DNA of 25,091 bases. Source: Treponema sp. Lineage in GTDB: Bacteria > Spirochaetota > Spirochaetia > Treponematales > Breznakiellaceae. Location: assembly GCA_031288815.1 (NCBI GenBank), contig JAITQR010000117.1:1-25091 (forward strand), in the 5' to 3' direction. Position 1 is the stretch's first letter, and each line of letters begins with the position of its first letter. This document shows, in pieces, positions 1 to 8,314 of the stretch. The notes under the pieces are model-generated. The model had not been told where the DNA came from. It ran no database searches and saw only the letters and a list, made by a program, of their open reading frames with translations. The translations under genes and the position numbers were made by a program.

Positions 1-8
1 TTAGTGTC

Positions 9-51
9 TGTCCATACTGTGGACACATTACGGACTCGGACCGTAGGTCCG
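9..51. repeat. Two small inverted repeats upstream of rsmA
   Basis: Positions 9-14 (TGTCCA) pair with 20-25 (TGGACA), and 37-42 (CGGACC) pair with 46-51 (GGTCCG) around a three-base loop. Both are perfect six-base stems. No T-run follows either, so they are not clear terminators. They could be the leader of the rsmA operon or the tail of a gene outside the window. Confidence 0.4.
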
Positions 52-96
52 CGACTTCCTTAAAAACTATTCAAACGGTTAGGAGCCGGCGGGACT

Positions 97-966
97 TTGC
101 TGGAGATTAATTACGATTCCCCCGTTGCCCTCAGGGCCTTTCTTGAGGAACGGGGGCTTGGCATGAGGAAAAAATTCGGGCAGAATTTCTTGATTAACCC
201 GGAGCCCAGGCGAAAACTGGTGGAGTCCCTTGGCCCGGAAAAAGGGGAGGGGGTTTGGGAGATCGGCCCCGGCCTCGGGGCGATGACAAGGGATCTCCTG
301 GAAAGGGGCTGCCGGGTTACGGCTTTCGAGATCGATCCGGGCTTTATCGGGGTTTTGCGGGAACTCTTCGGCGGGAGGGAATCATTTCTTCTGGTGGAAG
401 GGGACGCGCTTAAAACATGGCGGCGCCAGGCGGGGGCTGATTATCTAATCGGCAACCTGCCCTATAACATCGCCGCGGTTCTTCTGGCGGATATGATCGA
501 AGGGGGGAGGTTTTTTAAGCGGATGGTGGTGACGGTGCAGAGAGAAGTTGCCCGGCGCATGGCGGCAAAACCGGGTTCCGCCGACTATTCCTCCTTCTCG
601 GTGCTGGCCGCCTCGGTTTACCGGGTGGATCCTTTGATGCTTATCGGGGGGACTTCTTTTTACCCTTCTCCCCGGGTGGATTCCCAGGGAGTTCTTTTGG
701 AGCTGCTTCCCCCGGAGGAAAGAACCGGATCTCCCCTCTTTTACCCCTTGGTACGGCGGCTTTTCGGCTCCCGGCGGAAGACCATTAAAAACAACCTCCA
801 GGGTTTCGTGTCTTCCCGTATAGCTCCCGGAAAGGATGTCCGGACTTTAAGCCTGGCGGCCCTGGAGCGCTGCGGTATAAAGCCGGAGGATCGGGCGGAA
901 AACCTGAGCGTCGCCCGTTTCAGGGAACTGGCCCTGGTTTTGGGGGAGGATTATGGCCTTTGCTGA
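97..966 (+). CDS. rsmA: 16S rRNA (adenine1518/1519-N6)-dimethyltransferase RsmA (KsgA)
   Basis: Dimethylates two adjacent adenines in the 3'-terminal helix of 16S rRNA, using S-adenosylmethionine, late in small-subunit assembly. The 289-residue length is normal for KsgA. Visible motifs are FGQNFLIN (27-34), the SAM-binding EIGPGLG (55-61), the acidic EID ending motif II (78-80), the catalytic GNLPY (119-123), VQRE (147-150) and PSPRVDS (190-196). The C-terminal helical part includes RRKTIKNNL (226-234). The start is TTG at 97: an AGGAG lies at 81-85 and an in-frame TAA at 61-63 rules out a longer protein. It is the first recognised gene of an overlapping operon; the next gene starts 14 bases before its stop. 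Confidence 0.96.
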   Translation: MLEINYDSPVALRAFLEERGLGMRKKFGQNFLINPEPRRKLVESLGPEKGEGVWEIGPGLGAMTRDLLERGCRVTAFEIDPGFIGVLRELFGGRESFLLVEGDALKTWRRQAGADYLIGNLPYNIAAVLLADMIEGGRFFKRMVVTVQREVARRMAAKPGSADYSSFSVLAASVYRVDPLMLIGGTSFYPSPRVDSQGVLLELLPPEERTGSPLFYPLVRRLFGSRRKTIKNNLQGFVSSRIAPGKDVRTLSLAALERCGIKPEDRAENLSVARFRELALVLGEDYGLC

Positions 967-1648
967 GGCTCTTGAGCGGCTTGAGGAACGGATTCGGCGG
1001 GCCTGTGATCGTTCCGGCCGGGCCAGGGAGGAAATTTGCCTTCTGGGGGTTTCCAAATTCCACAGCCGGGACGCGGTTGAGGAAGCCTGGAAAAACGGGA
1101 TACGCTTTTTCGGGGAAAACCGGGTACAGGAGGGGGCGAAAAAATTCTCCGGTTTCAGGGAAACGCGCCCGGACGCGGAACTCCACCTGATAGGCTCCCT
1201 TCAGGGCAACAAGGCCAGGACGGCGGCTTCCCTCTTTGACTGCGTCCAGTCCCTTGACCGGGATTCGATTATTCGGGAACTGGGGAAATACGCCGCCTCC
1301 GGGGAACGGCCCCTCAAGGTGCTGCTGGAACTCCATACCGGGGAGGATTCCAAGCGGGGCTTTCCCGACGAGGAAAGCCTCTTCCGGGCGGCGGAAACGG
1401 CGCTGTCCTTTCCGGGCCTGGCCCCTGCCGGCCTTATGACCATGGCTCCCTTTACCGGCGCGGAAGAGCGGATTCGCGCTTCCTTCCGGGCCGTGGCAAA
1501 GGCCCAGGTAAAGCTGAAAAGCCGTTTTCCCGAAACCGACTGGGCCTGCCTTTCCATGGGCATGTCCAATGATTTTGAGATAGCCATTGAGGAAGGCGCC
1601 ACCCTTATCCGGATAGGAACCCTCCTCTTTGGGGAGAGGGGGCAGTGA
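953..1648 (+). CDS. YggS/PROSC family pyridoxal phosphate homeostasis protein
   Basis: Belongs to the alanine-racemase-fold, single-domain PLP-binding proteins that buffer free PLP and affect amino-acid and keto-acid pools; no enzymatic reaction is established for the family. The PLP lysine is K35 in GVSKFHS. Other family marks are FGENRVQE (53-60), LIGSLQGNK (79-87), LELHTGEDSKRGF (125-137) and the C-terminal SMGMSNDFEIAI (201-212) with RIGTLLFGER (220-229), which bind the cofactor phosphate. The 231 residues fit the usual size. The ATG at 953 overlaps rsmA by 14 bases and has GGAGGA at 945-950. Cytoplasmic and translationally coupled to its neighbours. Confidence 0.95.
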   Translation: MAFAEALERLEERIRRACDRSGRAREEICLLGVSKFHSRDAVEEAWKNGIRFFGENRVQEGAKKFSGFRETRPDAELHLIGSLQGNKARTAASLFDCVQSLDRDSIIRELGKYAASGERPLKVLLELHTGEDSKRGFPDEESLFRAAETALSFPGLAPAGLMTMAPFTGAEERIRASFRAVAKAQVKLKSRFPETDWACLSMGMSNDFEIAIEEGATLIRIGTLLFGERGQ

Positions 1649-2232
1649 AAAAGCTTACGGTTTTTTGTATCCTGGCTCTCGGTCTGGGCCTCTCTATCCG
1701 GCCCTTCCCCGGTTTTGCCCAAAGTTCCTCCGGTACGGGAACCGGTACCGCCGCCCAGGGTTCCTCAGGCGGGCCAAGCCCTTCCCTGGGCTTTGACAGT
1801 TCCGAATTCCCCCTTTGGGCCAAAGATCTGCGGCGGGCCGAAATTGTCGCTTTCGGCTCCTTCCCTTTCACCATGTTCTTCACCACTTTCGCCGTGGATA
1901 CCTGGCGCTGTTACAGTCACGGCTGGGATCCTCTCTACGCGCCCTGGCCGGCCAAGCCGCCGGGGGCGATTAACATGAGCCAGGACGAGTTGACCATGAC
2001 CATAGCCGTCGCGGCGGTTATTTCGGCGGCGGTAGCCGTTACCGATTTTTCAATCGTTCAAATTAAACGTTACAGGGAAAAGCAGCGGGTAAAAAACCTG
2101 CCCGCCGGCAGTCCTATCAGGATTACCCGAAAACCCGCCGCCGAATCCGAATCCGCCGCCGAACCGGAATCGGATTCGGAACCGGTCGTAGAGGCCGCGC
2201 GACCCGGGGCGGTTTCGCCTTCAAGGCCCTGA
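1645..2232 (+). CDS. Small membrane protein of unknown function with signal peptide
   Basis: No family recognised. The 195-residue product starts with a likely signal peptide (MKKL, hydrophobic core, probable cleavage after A25 in GFAQ). A Ser/Gly/Thr-rich linker follows to about residue 48. Two hydrophobic segments lie at about 66-84 and 116-137, the second followed by a strongly basic stretch (141-150, KRYREKQRVK) that suggests a cytoplasmic side. The C-terminal tail is rich in Ala, Glu, Pro and Ser (about 159-190) and probably disordered. The GTG start at 1645 overlaps the previous stop as GTGA, and the stop shares one base with the rluD start, so it is a genuine operon member. It could be a small inner-membrane scaffold; this is a guess. 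Confidence 0.85.
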   Translation: MKKLTVFCILALGLGLSIRPFPGFAQSSSGTGTGTAAQGSSGGPSPSLGFDSSEFPLWAKDLRRAEIVAFGSFPFTMFFTTFAVDTWRCYSHGWDPLYAPWPAKPPGAINMSQDELTMTIAVAAVISAAVAVTDFSIVQIKRYREKQRVKNLPAGSPIRITRKPAAESESAAEPESDSEPVVEAARPGAVSPSRP

Positions 2233-3206
2233 TGCCTTCTTATCGGGGAACCGTTGAGGCGGAGGCCGGTCCCTTGCGGCTTGACCGGTACGTCTCCGAA
2301 TGTCTGGGCCTTCTTTCCCGTTCCCAGGTAAAGATCCGTTCCCTGGAAGCCCGGCTGAACGGAAAGCCGGTCAAGCTGTCCCGGATGGTTAAAACCGGGG
2401 ACAGGCTTGATCTCCTCTGGAAAGACCCGGAAACGCCGGATCTCGTCCCCCAGGACATCCCCCTAACGGTAATATTTGAAAATTCCCGGGTCATCGTGGT
2501 GGATAAGGCCCAGGGTATGGTGGTCCACCCCGGGGCGGGCAATTTTCGGGGAACCCTGGTAAACGCCCTCCTTTTCCGGCGGCTCCGGCGGGAAGGGCCG
2601 GCGGCGGAACCTTTCCCGATCCCCCGGGGGGAGGACGGGTCTCCCGCCGGAACCTGGCCCCGGCCCGGCATCGTCCACCGGCTCGACAAGGATACGTCGG
2701 GGGTGATGATAGCCGCCTGGGACGGCGAGGCCCTGGCTTTTTTATCCGAACAGTTTAAAACAAGAAAGGTTCGTAAAACCTACACCGCCATTGTCCGGGG
2801 CGTGCCCGGGGAACCGGCCGGCCGTATAGAAACGCCGATAAGCCGGGACGGCCGGGATCGGAAACGCTTCGCCGCGGTTCCCGGCAAGGGGAAGTACGCC
2901 CTTACCCTGTACCGGATTGTCCGATCATGGAAAACCCATTCCCTCCTCCTGGTCCGTCCCCGTACCGGCCGGACCCACCAGATCCGGGTCCACCTCCGCT
3001 ACCTGGGCTTTCCCGTTGCCGGGGATCCGGTTTACGGCGGCGGGGATCCTCTTTTCCCGGACATCTCCCTGATGCTTCACGCCAAGAGCCTTGCCCTGAC
3101 CCTGCCCGGGGAGGGGGAGGGGAGGATCTTTAAATCCCCCCTGCCGGCCCGCTTCAAGGCCATGATCGCCAGGCTCGACGATATGGAAAAGGCGGGCCGT
3201 GGCTGA
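2232..3206 (+). CDS. rluD: RluD-type 23S rRNA pseudouridine synthase
   Basis: Isomerises uridine to pseudouridine in RNA; RluD members modify the helix 69 region of 23S rRNA. An S4-like RNA-binding domain occupies about residues 15-60 (LDRYVSECLGLLSRSQVK and following). The catalytic domain contains GIVHRLDKDTSG (146-157) with the nucleophilic Asp at D152, and GRTHQIRVHLRYLGFPVAGD (246-265). Length is 324 residues. An extra 20 to 25 residues rich in Gly/Pro/Arg (about 120-143) come before the catalytic motif. The start ATG overlaps the upstream stop as TGATG. The exact rRNA target is inferred; the family assignment is firm. Confidence 0.92.
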   Translation: MPSYRGTVEAEAGPLRLDRYVSECLGLLSRSQVKIRSLEARLNGKPVKLSRMVKTGDRLDLLWKDPETPDLVPQDIPLTVIFENSRVIVVDKAQGMVVHPGAGNFRGTLVNALLFRRLRREGPAAEPFPIPRGEDGSPAGTWPRPGIVHRLDKDTSGVMIAAWDGEALAFLSEQFKTRKVRKTYTAIVRGVPGEPAGRIETPISRDGRDRKRFAAVPGKGKYALTLYRIVRSWKTHSLLLVRPRTGRTHQIRVHLRYLGFPVAGDPVYGGGDPLFPDISLMLHAKSLALTLPGEGEGRIFKSPLPARFKAMIARLDDMEKAGRG

Positions 3207-4014
3207 TCTCCCCTGTATCGATTCGCTCTGGGATGATTCGCCCTGGGGTGATGCGCCCGGGATAGTTGATGAGACCGGGGATTTCGCGGTGATCTACAAA
3301 CCGCCTTTCATGCATTCGGCGCCCCTGGGCCCTGGGCGGGCCGGTACGCTGGTTGAATGGTACGCCCGCGTGTATCCCCCCCTGCTGGCCCTGAGGGGGC
3401 TAAAGCCCGCCGAAGGGGGATTGATCCACCGGCTTGATTATGAAACCGAGGGGCTCGTTTTGATGGGGAAAACCCAGGCCGCCCTGGACGCCCTGCTTCT
3501 GGGGCAGCGGCGGGGGCTCATGGTCAAGGAATACTGCGCGCTTACGGAACGGAAAGCCGGAGGCAATTTGCCCGGTTTTCCGCCGCCCCCTTTCGGGGAG
3601 CCTCCCGGAACTCCCTTTCTCATCCGAAGTTTTTTCCGGCCCTGGGGGCCGGGCAGAAAGGCGGTCCGCCCGGTAGAGTCTCTCTTCCCGGGAGGCAAAG
3701 ATACTGCCGGGGATCAGGGGCGGCCGTATACCACGGAGGTGCTGGCCTGGGAACAAAGGGAAGGTTCCGCCTCTTTTCACCTGCGGCTCAGGCGGGGATT
3801 CCGCCATCAGATCCGCTGTCATCTTTCCTGGCTGGGGATGCCGGTAAGGAGGGACGCCCTCTACGGCGCGCCGGAAGGGATCGCGGAAACCGGGCGGCCC
3901 TTCGCGCTGCGTTCCCGGTTTATCGGTTTTTTGGATCCCCGGAGCGGGGAAAAACGGGAATACTCCCTGCCGGACTACGCCGCTTCAAGGGCCGGTCAAA
4001 ACAAGCGGTTTTGA
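3199..4014 (+). CDS. RluA-family pseudouridine synthase lacking an S4 domain
   Basis: A second RluA-superfamily enzyme of 271 residues that begins directly with the catalytic fold. The active-site motif is GGLIHRLDYETEGL (73-86), catalytic Asp D80. RGFRHQIRCHLSWLGMPV (199-216) corresponds to the GRTHQIR segment of relatives, with Gly-Arg-Thr replaced by Gly-Phe-Arg. The GTG start at 3199 overlaps rluD by eight bases. No S4 domain is present, as in RluA- or TruC-like enzymes. The middle (about 120-165) is a Pro/Gly-rich insertion not seen in small RluA proteins. The substrate (rRNA or tRNA site) cannot be told from sequence. Its 3' end overlaps folC tail to tail by 19 bases. Confidence 0.88.
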   Translation: MADLPCIDSLWDDSPWGDAPGIVDETGDFAVIYKPPFMHSAPLGPGRAGTLVEWYARVYPPLLALRGLKPAEGGLIHRLDYETEGLVLMGKTQAALDALLLGQRRGLMVKEYCALTERKAGGNLPGFPPPPFGEPPGTPFLIRSFFRPWGPGRKAVRPVESLFPGGKDTAGDQGRPYTTEVLAWEQREGSASFHLRLRRGFRHQIRCHLSWLGMPVRRDALYGAPEGIAETGRPFALRSRFIGFLDPRSGEKREYSLPDYAASRAGQNKRF

Positions 4015-5372
4015 AAACCGCTTAAATACTGACGGATCTCCGCGGCAAGGTAAAAAGATCCGGCGCCTAAAACGGGCAGCCCCAGTTCCCTTCCCAGCGC
4101 CAGGGCTTTTTCTATGGCCGGGCCGGTTTCCCTTATCAGCAGTATCCCTGTTCCCTTTCCGGCCTTGGACTTAAAAACGGCGTAAACGTCATCGGGGCTG
4201 CTTTTTTTGAAAGTCCCCGGGGTAGTAACGATAATCCGCGAGAAACGGTGAGCCAGAATATCCGCCATGGCCTGGACATTTTTGCCCGCGGCGCAGCCGA
4301 ACACCAGGATTCCCCCCTCGCCGTAGAGGGAGCAGAAGGTATCCGCGCATTGCTCCATGCTTTTTTGCGTATGGGCGCCGTCTATAACCAGTTCGGGATC
4401 CGCCAAAACCCTTTCAAAACGGGCGGGGAGCCTGAATCCCTCCAACCCCCTGCGTACCGCTTCTTCCCCCAGGCGGGGAAAGGCGGTCTTCGCGGCCGTT
4501 AGCGCCAATCCCGCGTTTCCGGTCTGTACCGCGCCGGGAATGGGGAGAAAAAGCCGCAAGGGCCGGGGAAAAAAGCCTTCCCCAAGAAAATCCAGGGTAA
4601 AAGCGGTTCCCCGCTTAGTAACGCTGACATCACCAACACTAACGGTTTCGGGAAAATAGATGAGCCGTGAATTTTTCCCCGCCGCCTCTTTACGGAATAC
4701 CCTTAGGGCCTCCTCTTCCTGGGCGGCGAGGATCAGGGGTTTGCCGGTTTTAATGATTCCCGCTTTCTCCGCCGCTATGGCCCCCAGGGTATCCCCCAGA
4801 TATTCGGCATGTTCTATTTCTATCAGGGTAATTACCGACGCCAGGGGCTCCACAATGTTGGTGGCGTCCAGCCGTCCTCCCATGCCGGTTTCCACGACCA
4901 TGGCGTCGCAGCGGGCCGTCCTCGCGCAGAGAAAGAAGTACAGGGTCATAAGCTCAAAAAAAGTCGGCTCTTCCCCCTCTTCGCGGGAAGGATCGAAAAG
5001 CCCCGCCTCGGGGCCGGACAAGGAACGCAGTTTTTCGACTACCGAGGCCAGTTCCCTGCCTGCCGCGACATAAATCGATTCATCAAAAAAATTGTTTCCC
5101 AGGCTGATCCGTTCCCGCTTTTCCATCACATCGGGGGAAGTGTAACGGGCCGCTTTTAACCCTTCCGCCTCAAGCATCGCGGCGATCATCCCGGTAACCG
5201 ATCCCTTTCCCTTGGAGCCGGCGACATGAACAAGCGGCGCGTTTTTTTCGGGACAGTCCGCAAGGGCGCTGAGAACCCGCATGCGATCCAGCCGGAAGCT
5301 CCGGTAGCTCTGTCCGCGCCCCATATTGATGAAGCCCGCAATCCACGCGAAAACATCGGCGGAACTGTTCAT
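3996..5372 (-). CDS. folC: Folylpolyglutamate synthase / dihydrofolate synthase FolC
   Basis: ATP-dependent ligase adding glutamate to folates (and in bifunctional members to dihydropteroate). Mur-ligase fold: P-loop VHVAGSKGKGSV, the folate-loop region YTSPDVMEKRERI, the signature ETGMGGRLDATN, the DTLGAIAAEKAGIIK helix, and VIDGAHTQKSMEQ in the C-terminal domain. Two spots differ from the common consensus: TSPD where TSPH is usual and DGAHT where DGAHN is usual. I prefer the ATG at 5372 because the family starts about ten residues before the AW segment; an in-frame TTG at 5426 would add 18 residues and leave only 29 bases to murC. The gene stands alone on the minus strand, divergent from murC. 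Confidence 0.92.
   Translation of the reverse strand: MNSSADVFAWIAGFINMGRGQSYRSFRLDRMRVLSALADCPEKNAPLVHVAGSKGKGSVTGMIAAMLEAEGLKAARYTSPDVMEKRERISLGNNFFDESIYVAAGRELASVVEKLRSLSGPEAGLFDPSREEGEEPTFFELMTLYFFLCARTARCDAMVVETGMGGRLDATNIVEPLASVITLIEIEHAEYLGDTLGAIAAEKAGIIKTGKPLILAAQEEEALRVFRKEAAGKNSRLIYFPETVSVGDVSVTKRGTAFTLDFLGEGFFPRPLRLFLPIPGAVQTGNAGLALTAAKTAFPRLGEEAVRRGLEGFRLPARFERVLADPELVIDGAHTQKSMEQCADTFCSLYGEGGILVFGCAAGKNVQAMADILAHRFSRIIVTTPGTFKKSSPDDVYAVFKSKAGKGTGILLIRETGPAIEKALALGRELGLPVLGAGSFYLAAEIRQYLSGFQNRLF
4003..4023. terminator. Bidirectional hairpin across the overlapping rluA-like and folC stops
   Basis: An eight-base perfect stem (AAGCGGTT at 4003-4010, AACCGCTT at 4016-4023) with loop TTGAA covers the stop codon of the plus-strand gene (TGA 4012-4014) and the last codons of minus-strand folC (stop 3996-3998). 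On the minus strand the stem is followed by GTTTTG, a modest U-rich tail. Read as a terminator shared by the two convergent operons. Confidence 0.6.
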
Positions 5373-5455
5373 AACAACCGGATTACCCATAGGCTGGTAT
5401 TCTAAAGCAAAAGCGGGATGTTGCAAAAGGGGAGTCCCTTGGGATAGTATGGCCT

Positions 5456-6913
5456 ATGGATTTCGAAAAGGCCCTGGTTCCGGGCTCCAAGGTTTATTTT
5501 ATCGGAATTAAGGGAACCGGCATGTGCGCCCTGGCGGAACTGATGCATAACCTGGGTGTTGAAGTCAGCGGCTCCGACCGGGACGAGGTGTTTTATACCG
5601 ACTCCATCCTGCGGGAACTGGGTATACCCTATTTTGAGTCTTTTCAAGCGGAACACGTCAATAAAACTTTTGATCTGGTTGTTTATTCGGCCGCCTATTC
5701 CTTCGACACCAACCCGGAAATGGCGGAAGCGGCGCGCCGGGGACTACCCATTCTCAAATATCCCGACGCGCTGGGATACTATTCCCGGAACTTTGACTCC
5801 GCCGGAATAGCGGGGGTTCACGGGAAGACCACCACCACCGCCATGGCCGGAAGCCTTATCAGGGCCGCGGGCCTTCCCGCCCAAATCCTGGCGGGCAGCG
5901 CGGTAACGGGTTTCAACGGCCGTTCCACCCTCGCCATGGGCAACAAATATTTTGTCGCCGAAACCTGCGAGTACCGGCGGCATTTTCTTTCTTTTCATCC
6001 CCGGCGGATCATCCTTACCGCGGTGGAAAGCGACCATCAGGATTATTATCCAAGCTACGAATCCATCAGGGACGCCTTCCTCGAATACTGCCGGCTCCTC
6101 CCCGCCGGCGGGGAACTTATCTACTGCGCCGACGATCCCGGCGCTTCCGAGCTTGTTTCGACGCTGGAAAAGGAAAACCGGGACATCTCCCCGGTTCCCT
6201 ACGGCTTCAGTGCCCCGGGGGATTTCCGGATCCTTTCCTATACGGTGGGCCGGGGGCGGGCGGTGTTTGCGATAAGCGGTTTTCCGGGGGAACTGAAACT
6301 GCGGATTCCGGGCCGGCACGAGGCGCTAAACGCCGCCGCCGCCCTGGCGCTTACCTCGTCGCTGGTGCGCCGGGAGTTCGGGGGCGGGGTTTCCGGCGGC
6401 TGGACCGGCGAGATGCGGGAGAAGGTGAGAAAGGAACTGGAAGACTTCCGGGGCTCAAAACGGCGGTCGGAGATCCTTGGCGAGGAGGGGGCTATACTTT
6501 TCATGGACGATTACGGGCATCACCCTACCGCTGTCGCCGCGACCCTGGAAGGAATAAAATCCTTTTACCCCGAAAGACGGCTTGTGGTAAGCTTTATGTC
6601 CCATACCTATACCCGGACCGCTTCGCTGCTTGAGGAATTTGCCGCCTCCTTTGAAAAGGCCGATATAGTTATTCTGCATAAGATATACGGGTCCGCCAGG
6701 GAGGAGTACAAGGGCGGCGTAACAGGACGGACCCTCTTTGAAAAAACCAAGGCCCTAAGGGGCGGTGTTTTTTATGCCGATGAACCGCTTGAGGCGCGAG
6801 AGACCGTAAAGAATCTGCTTAGGCCGGGGGATATTTTTGTTACCATGGGCGCCGGGGACAACTGGAAGCTTGGCAGATCCCTCTACGAATACTACAAAGG
6901 ACAGAATTCATGA
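5456..6913 (+). CDS. murC: UDP-N-acetylmuramate--L-alanine ligase MurC
   Basis: Adds the first residue, L-alanine, to UDP-N-acetylmuramate in peptidoglycan precursor synthesis in the cytoplasm. Three Mur-ligase domains can be followed: an N-terminal Rossmann-like domain with YFIGIKGTGM (14-23), the ATP site GVHGKTTTT (120-128) with downstream TAVESDHQDYY (188-198), and the C-terminal domain beginning around IPGRHEALNAAAA (284-296) with DDYGHHPTAV (351-360). The length of 485 residues is typical. The acidic stretch common before the central domain's conserved His is replaced here by ETCEYRRHFLSF (169-180), so a Mpl-like specificity is a minor alternative. The stop overlaps the yicC start as ATGA. 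Confidence 0.93.
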   Translation: MDFEKALVPGSKVYFIGIKGTGMCALAELMHNLGVEVSGSDRDEVFYTDSILRELGIPYFESFQAEHVNKTFDLVVYSAAYSFDTNPEMAEAARRGLPILKYPDALGYYSRNFDSAGIAGVHGKTTTTAMAGSLIRAAGLPAQILAGSAVTGFNGRSTLAMGNKYFVAETCEYRRHFLSFHPRRIILTAVESDHQDYYPSYESIRDAFLEYCRLLPAGGELIYCADDPGASELVSTLEKENRDISPVPYGFSAPGDFRILSYTVGRGRAVFAISGFPGELKLRIPGRHEALNAAAALALTSSLVRREFGGGVSGGWTGEMREKVRKELEDFRGSKRRSEILGEEGAILFMDDYGHHPTAVAATLEGIKSFYPERRLVVSFMSHTYTRTASLLEEFAASFEKADIVILHKIYGSAREEYKGGVTGRTLFEKTKALRGGVFYADEPLEARETVKNLLRPGDIFVTMGAGDNWKLGRSLYEYYKGQNS

Positions 6914-7776
6914 AAAGCATGACCGCCTACGCGTACCGGGAAATACAGGAAACCGATCTTTCCCTGTCGGTGGAGATCCGTTCATACAACAGCCGTTTTT
7001 TGGAGATATACGTTAACGCCGCTCCCCATCTTTCAGTCCTGGAGCCGGACATACGGGAATGTGTAGCCGGGCGCTGCAGCCGGGGCAAGGTGGAAGTCGG
7101 CGTCCGTCTCAGGGATCTTCATTCGCCGCTAAAAGTTTTGCTGAACCGTGAGGCCGCCGCCGCTTACGCGGAGGCCGTTAGAAATCTGGCGGAAACCCTG
7201 CGGATAGCCGAGGAACCGAGCCTTTCGATGATCCTTGGCTGCGAGGGAGTGTTAGAGGTGGAAAAGGATCGGGGCGCGGATCGTTACTGGGGCCGGCTGG
7301 AACCGCTTCTTAAGGCGGCGCTGGACGATTTTGATCTGGAACGGGCGCGGGAAGGGAAGCATACCGAAGAGGATATACTGTCCCATCTGGGGATTCTTGA
7401 ATCGTCGCTCCAAACCGTCGCCTCTTTCGCTCCCCGGATAGAAGAGACAATCAAAACAAACATACGCGCCCGTTTTGCCGAAGTCCTGGGAAACCAGATA
7501 GACGAGAACCGGGTTCTCGCGGAAACAGCGGTACTGTTAATGAAGTATACTATTTCCGAGGAGCTGTCGCGGCTTTCCGCTCATCTTGCCGAGTTCAGGG
7601 CGGAAACCGGACGGAACCGTAGTCCGGGGAAAAAGCTCGATTTTCTCTGTCAGGAAATAAACCGGGAGATCAATACCGTCGGATCGAAAAGTCCTGTCCT
7701 TGAGATAAGCCGGGCGGTTGTGGACATGAAGAACGCCCTGGAGAACATACGGGAGCAGTTGAGAAATGTTGAATAA
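6910..7776 (+). CDS. yicC: YicC/YloC family endoribonuclease or RNase adaptor
   Basis: Family proteins act in RNA decay: YicC-type proteins are described as endoribonucleases or adaptors affecting small-RNA stability. The N-terminal domain starts with MKSMTAYAYRE and contains the signature EIRSYNSRFLEIY (22-34) and RCSRGKVEVGVRL (55-67). The C-terminal DUF1732 part carries DENRVLAETAVLLMK and LDFLCQEINREINTVGSKS, both strongly typical, and ends in IREQLRNVE. The 288 residues match the family. The start overlaps murC by four bases and the stop overlaps cmk by eleven, so it is embedded in the murC operon. Confidence 0.93.
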   Translation: MKSMTAYAYREIQETDLSLSVEIRSYNSRFLEIYVNAAPHLSVLEPDIRECVAGRCSRGKVEVGVRLRDLHSPLKVLLNREAAAAYAEAVRNLAETLRIAEEPSLSMILGCEGVLEVEKDRGADRYWGRLEPLLKAALDDFDLERAREGKHTEEDILSHLGILESSLQTVASFAPRIEETIKTNIRARFAEVLGNQIDENRVLAETAVLLMKYTISEELSRLSAHLAEFRAETGRNRSPGKKLDFLCQEINREINTVGSKSPVLEISRAVVDMKNALENIREQLRNVE

Positions 7777-8314
7777 GGATAAAAAGCCCCGGAACATCAG
7801 GATTGCCATATCGGGAAAGAGCGGCTGCGGAAACACCACCGTAAGCCGGCTGGTAGCCGACAAGATGAATCTGCGGTTTATTAACTTTACCTTCAGAAAT
7901 CTCGCGGAAGAAAAAGGCCTGAGCCTCGCGGAAGTGCTGAAACTTGCCGCGAAGGATGATTCCTGGGACCGGGAAGTGGACAGCCGTCAGGTTGCCATCG
8001 CCCGGGAAGGGGGCTGTGTGCTAGGTTCCCGGCTCGCTATATGGATGCTCCCGGAGGCGGATCTGAAAGTTTACCTCCGGGCAAGACCGGAAACCAGAAC
8101 GGCCCGCATCGTGGAGCGGGAGGGCGGCGGCTTTGACTCGGTGGCCGCCTTTACCGCCGAAAGGGATCGGCAGGATCGGGAGCGGTATTTGCGGATCTAT
8201 AACATAGACAATGACCTTTACGGCTTCGCGGATCTTGTGATTGATACCGATGAGATTACCGCGGATCAAATAGCGCGTCTGATTACCGATGAGGCCGCGA
8301 AAAAAGCGCCCTGA
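7766..8314 (+). CDS. cmk: Archaeal-type (d)CMP/cytidylate kinase-like protein
   Basis: Small P-loop kinase of 182 residues of the AAA_33/cytidylate-kinase-like type, expected to phosphorylate CMP or dCMP with ATP. The nucleotide-binding loop is GKSGCGNTT (17-25): Asn23 sits where Walker A normally has Lys, a feature shared with archaeal-type CMP kinases that carry Thr there. Further family marks are FINFTFRNLAEEKGLS, VDSRQVAIA, LGSRLAIWMLPEADLKVYL and the lid region RDRQDRERYLRIYNIDN. It is much shorter than the about 225-residue bacterial Cmk. The start lies within yicC and the stop overlaps mutY as TGATG. Substrate is inferred from the family. Confidence 0.85.
   Translation: MLNKDKKPRNIRIAISGKSGCGNTTVSRLVADKMNLRFINFTFRNLAEEKGLSLAEVLKLAAKDDSWDREVDSRQVAIAREGGCVLGSRLAIWMLPEADLKVYLRARPETRTARIVEREGGGFDSVAAFTAERDRQDRERYLRIYNIDNDLYGFADLVIDTDEITADQIARLITDEAAKKAP

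Noticed and set aside
5421..5450. Possible murC promoter TTGCAA-18-TAGTAT
   Set aside because: The -10 match is weak and would place the transcript start on the start codon; not strong enough to list.
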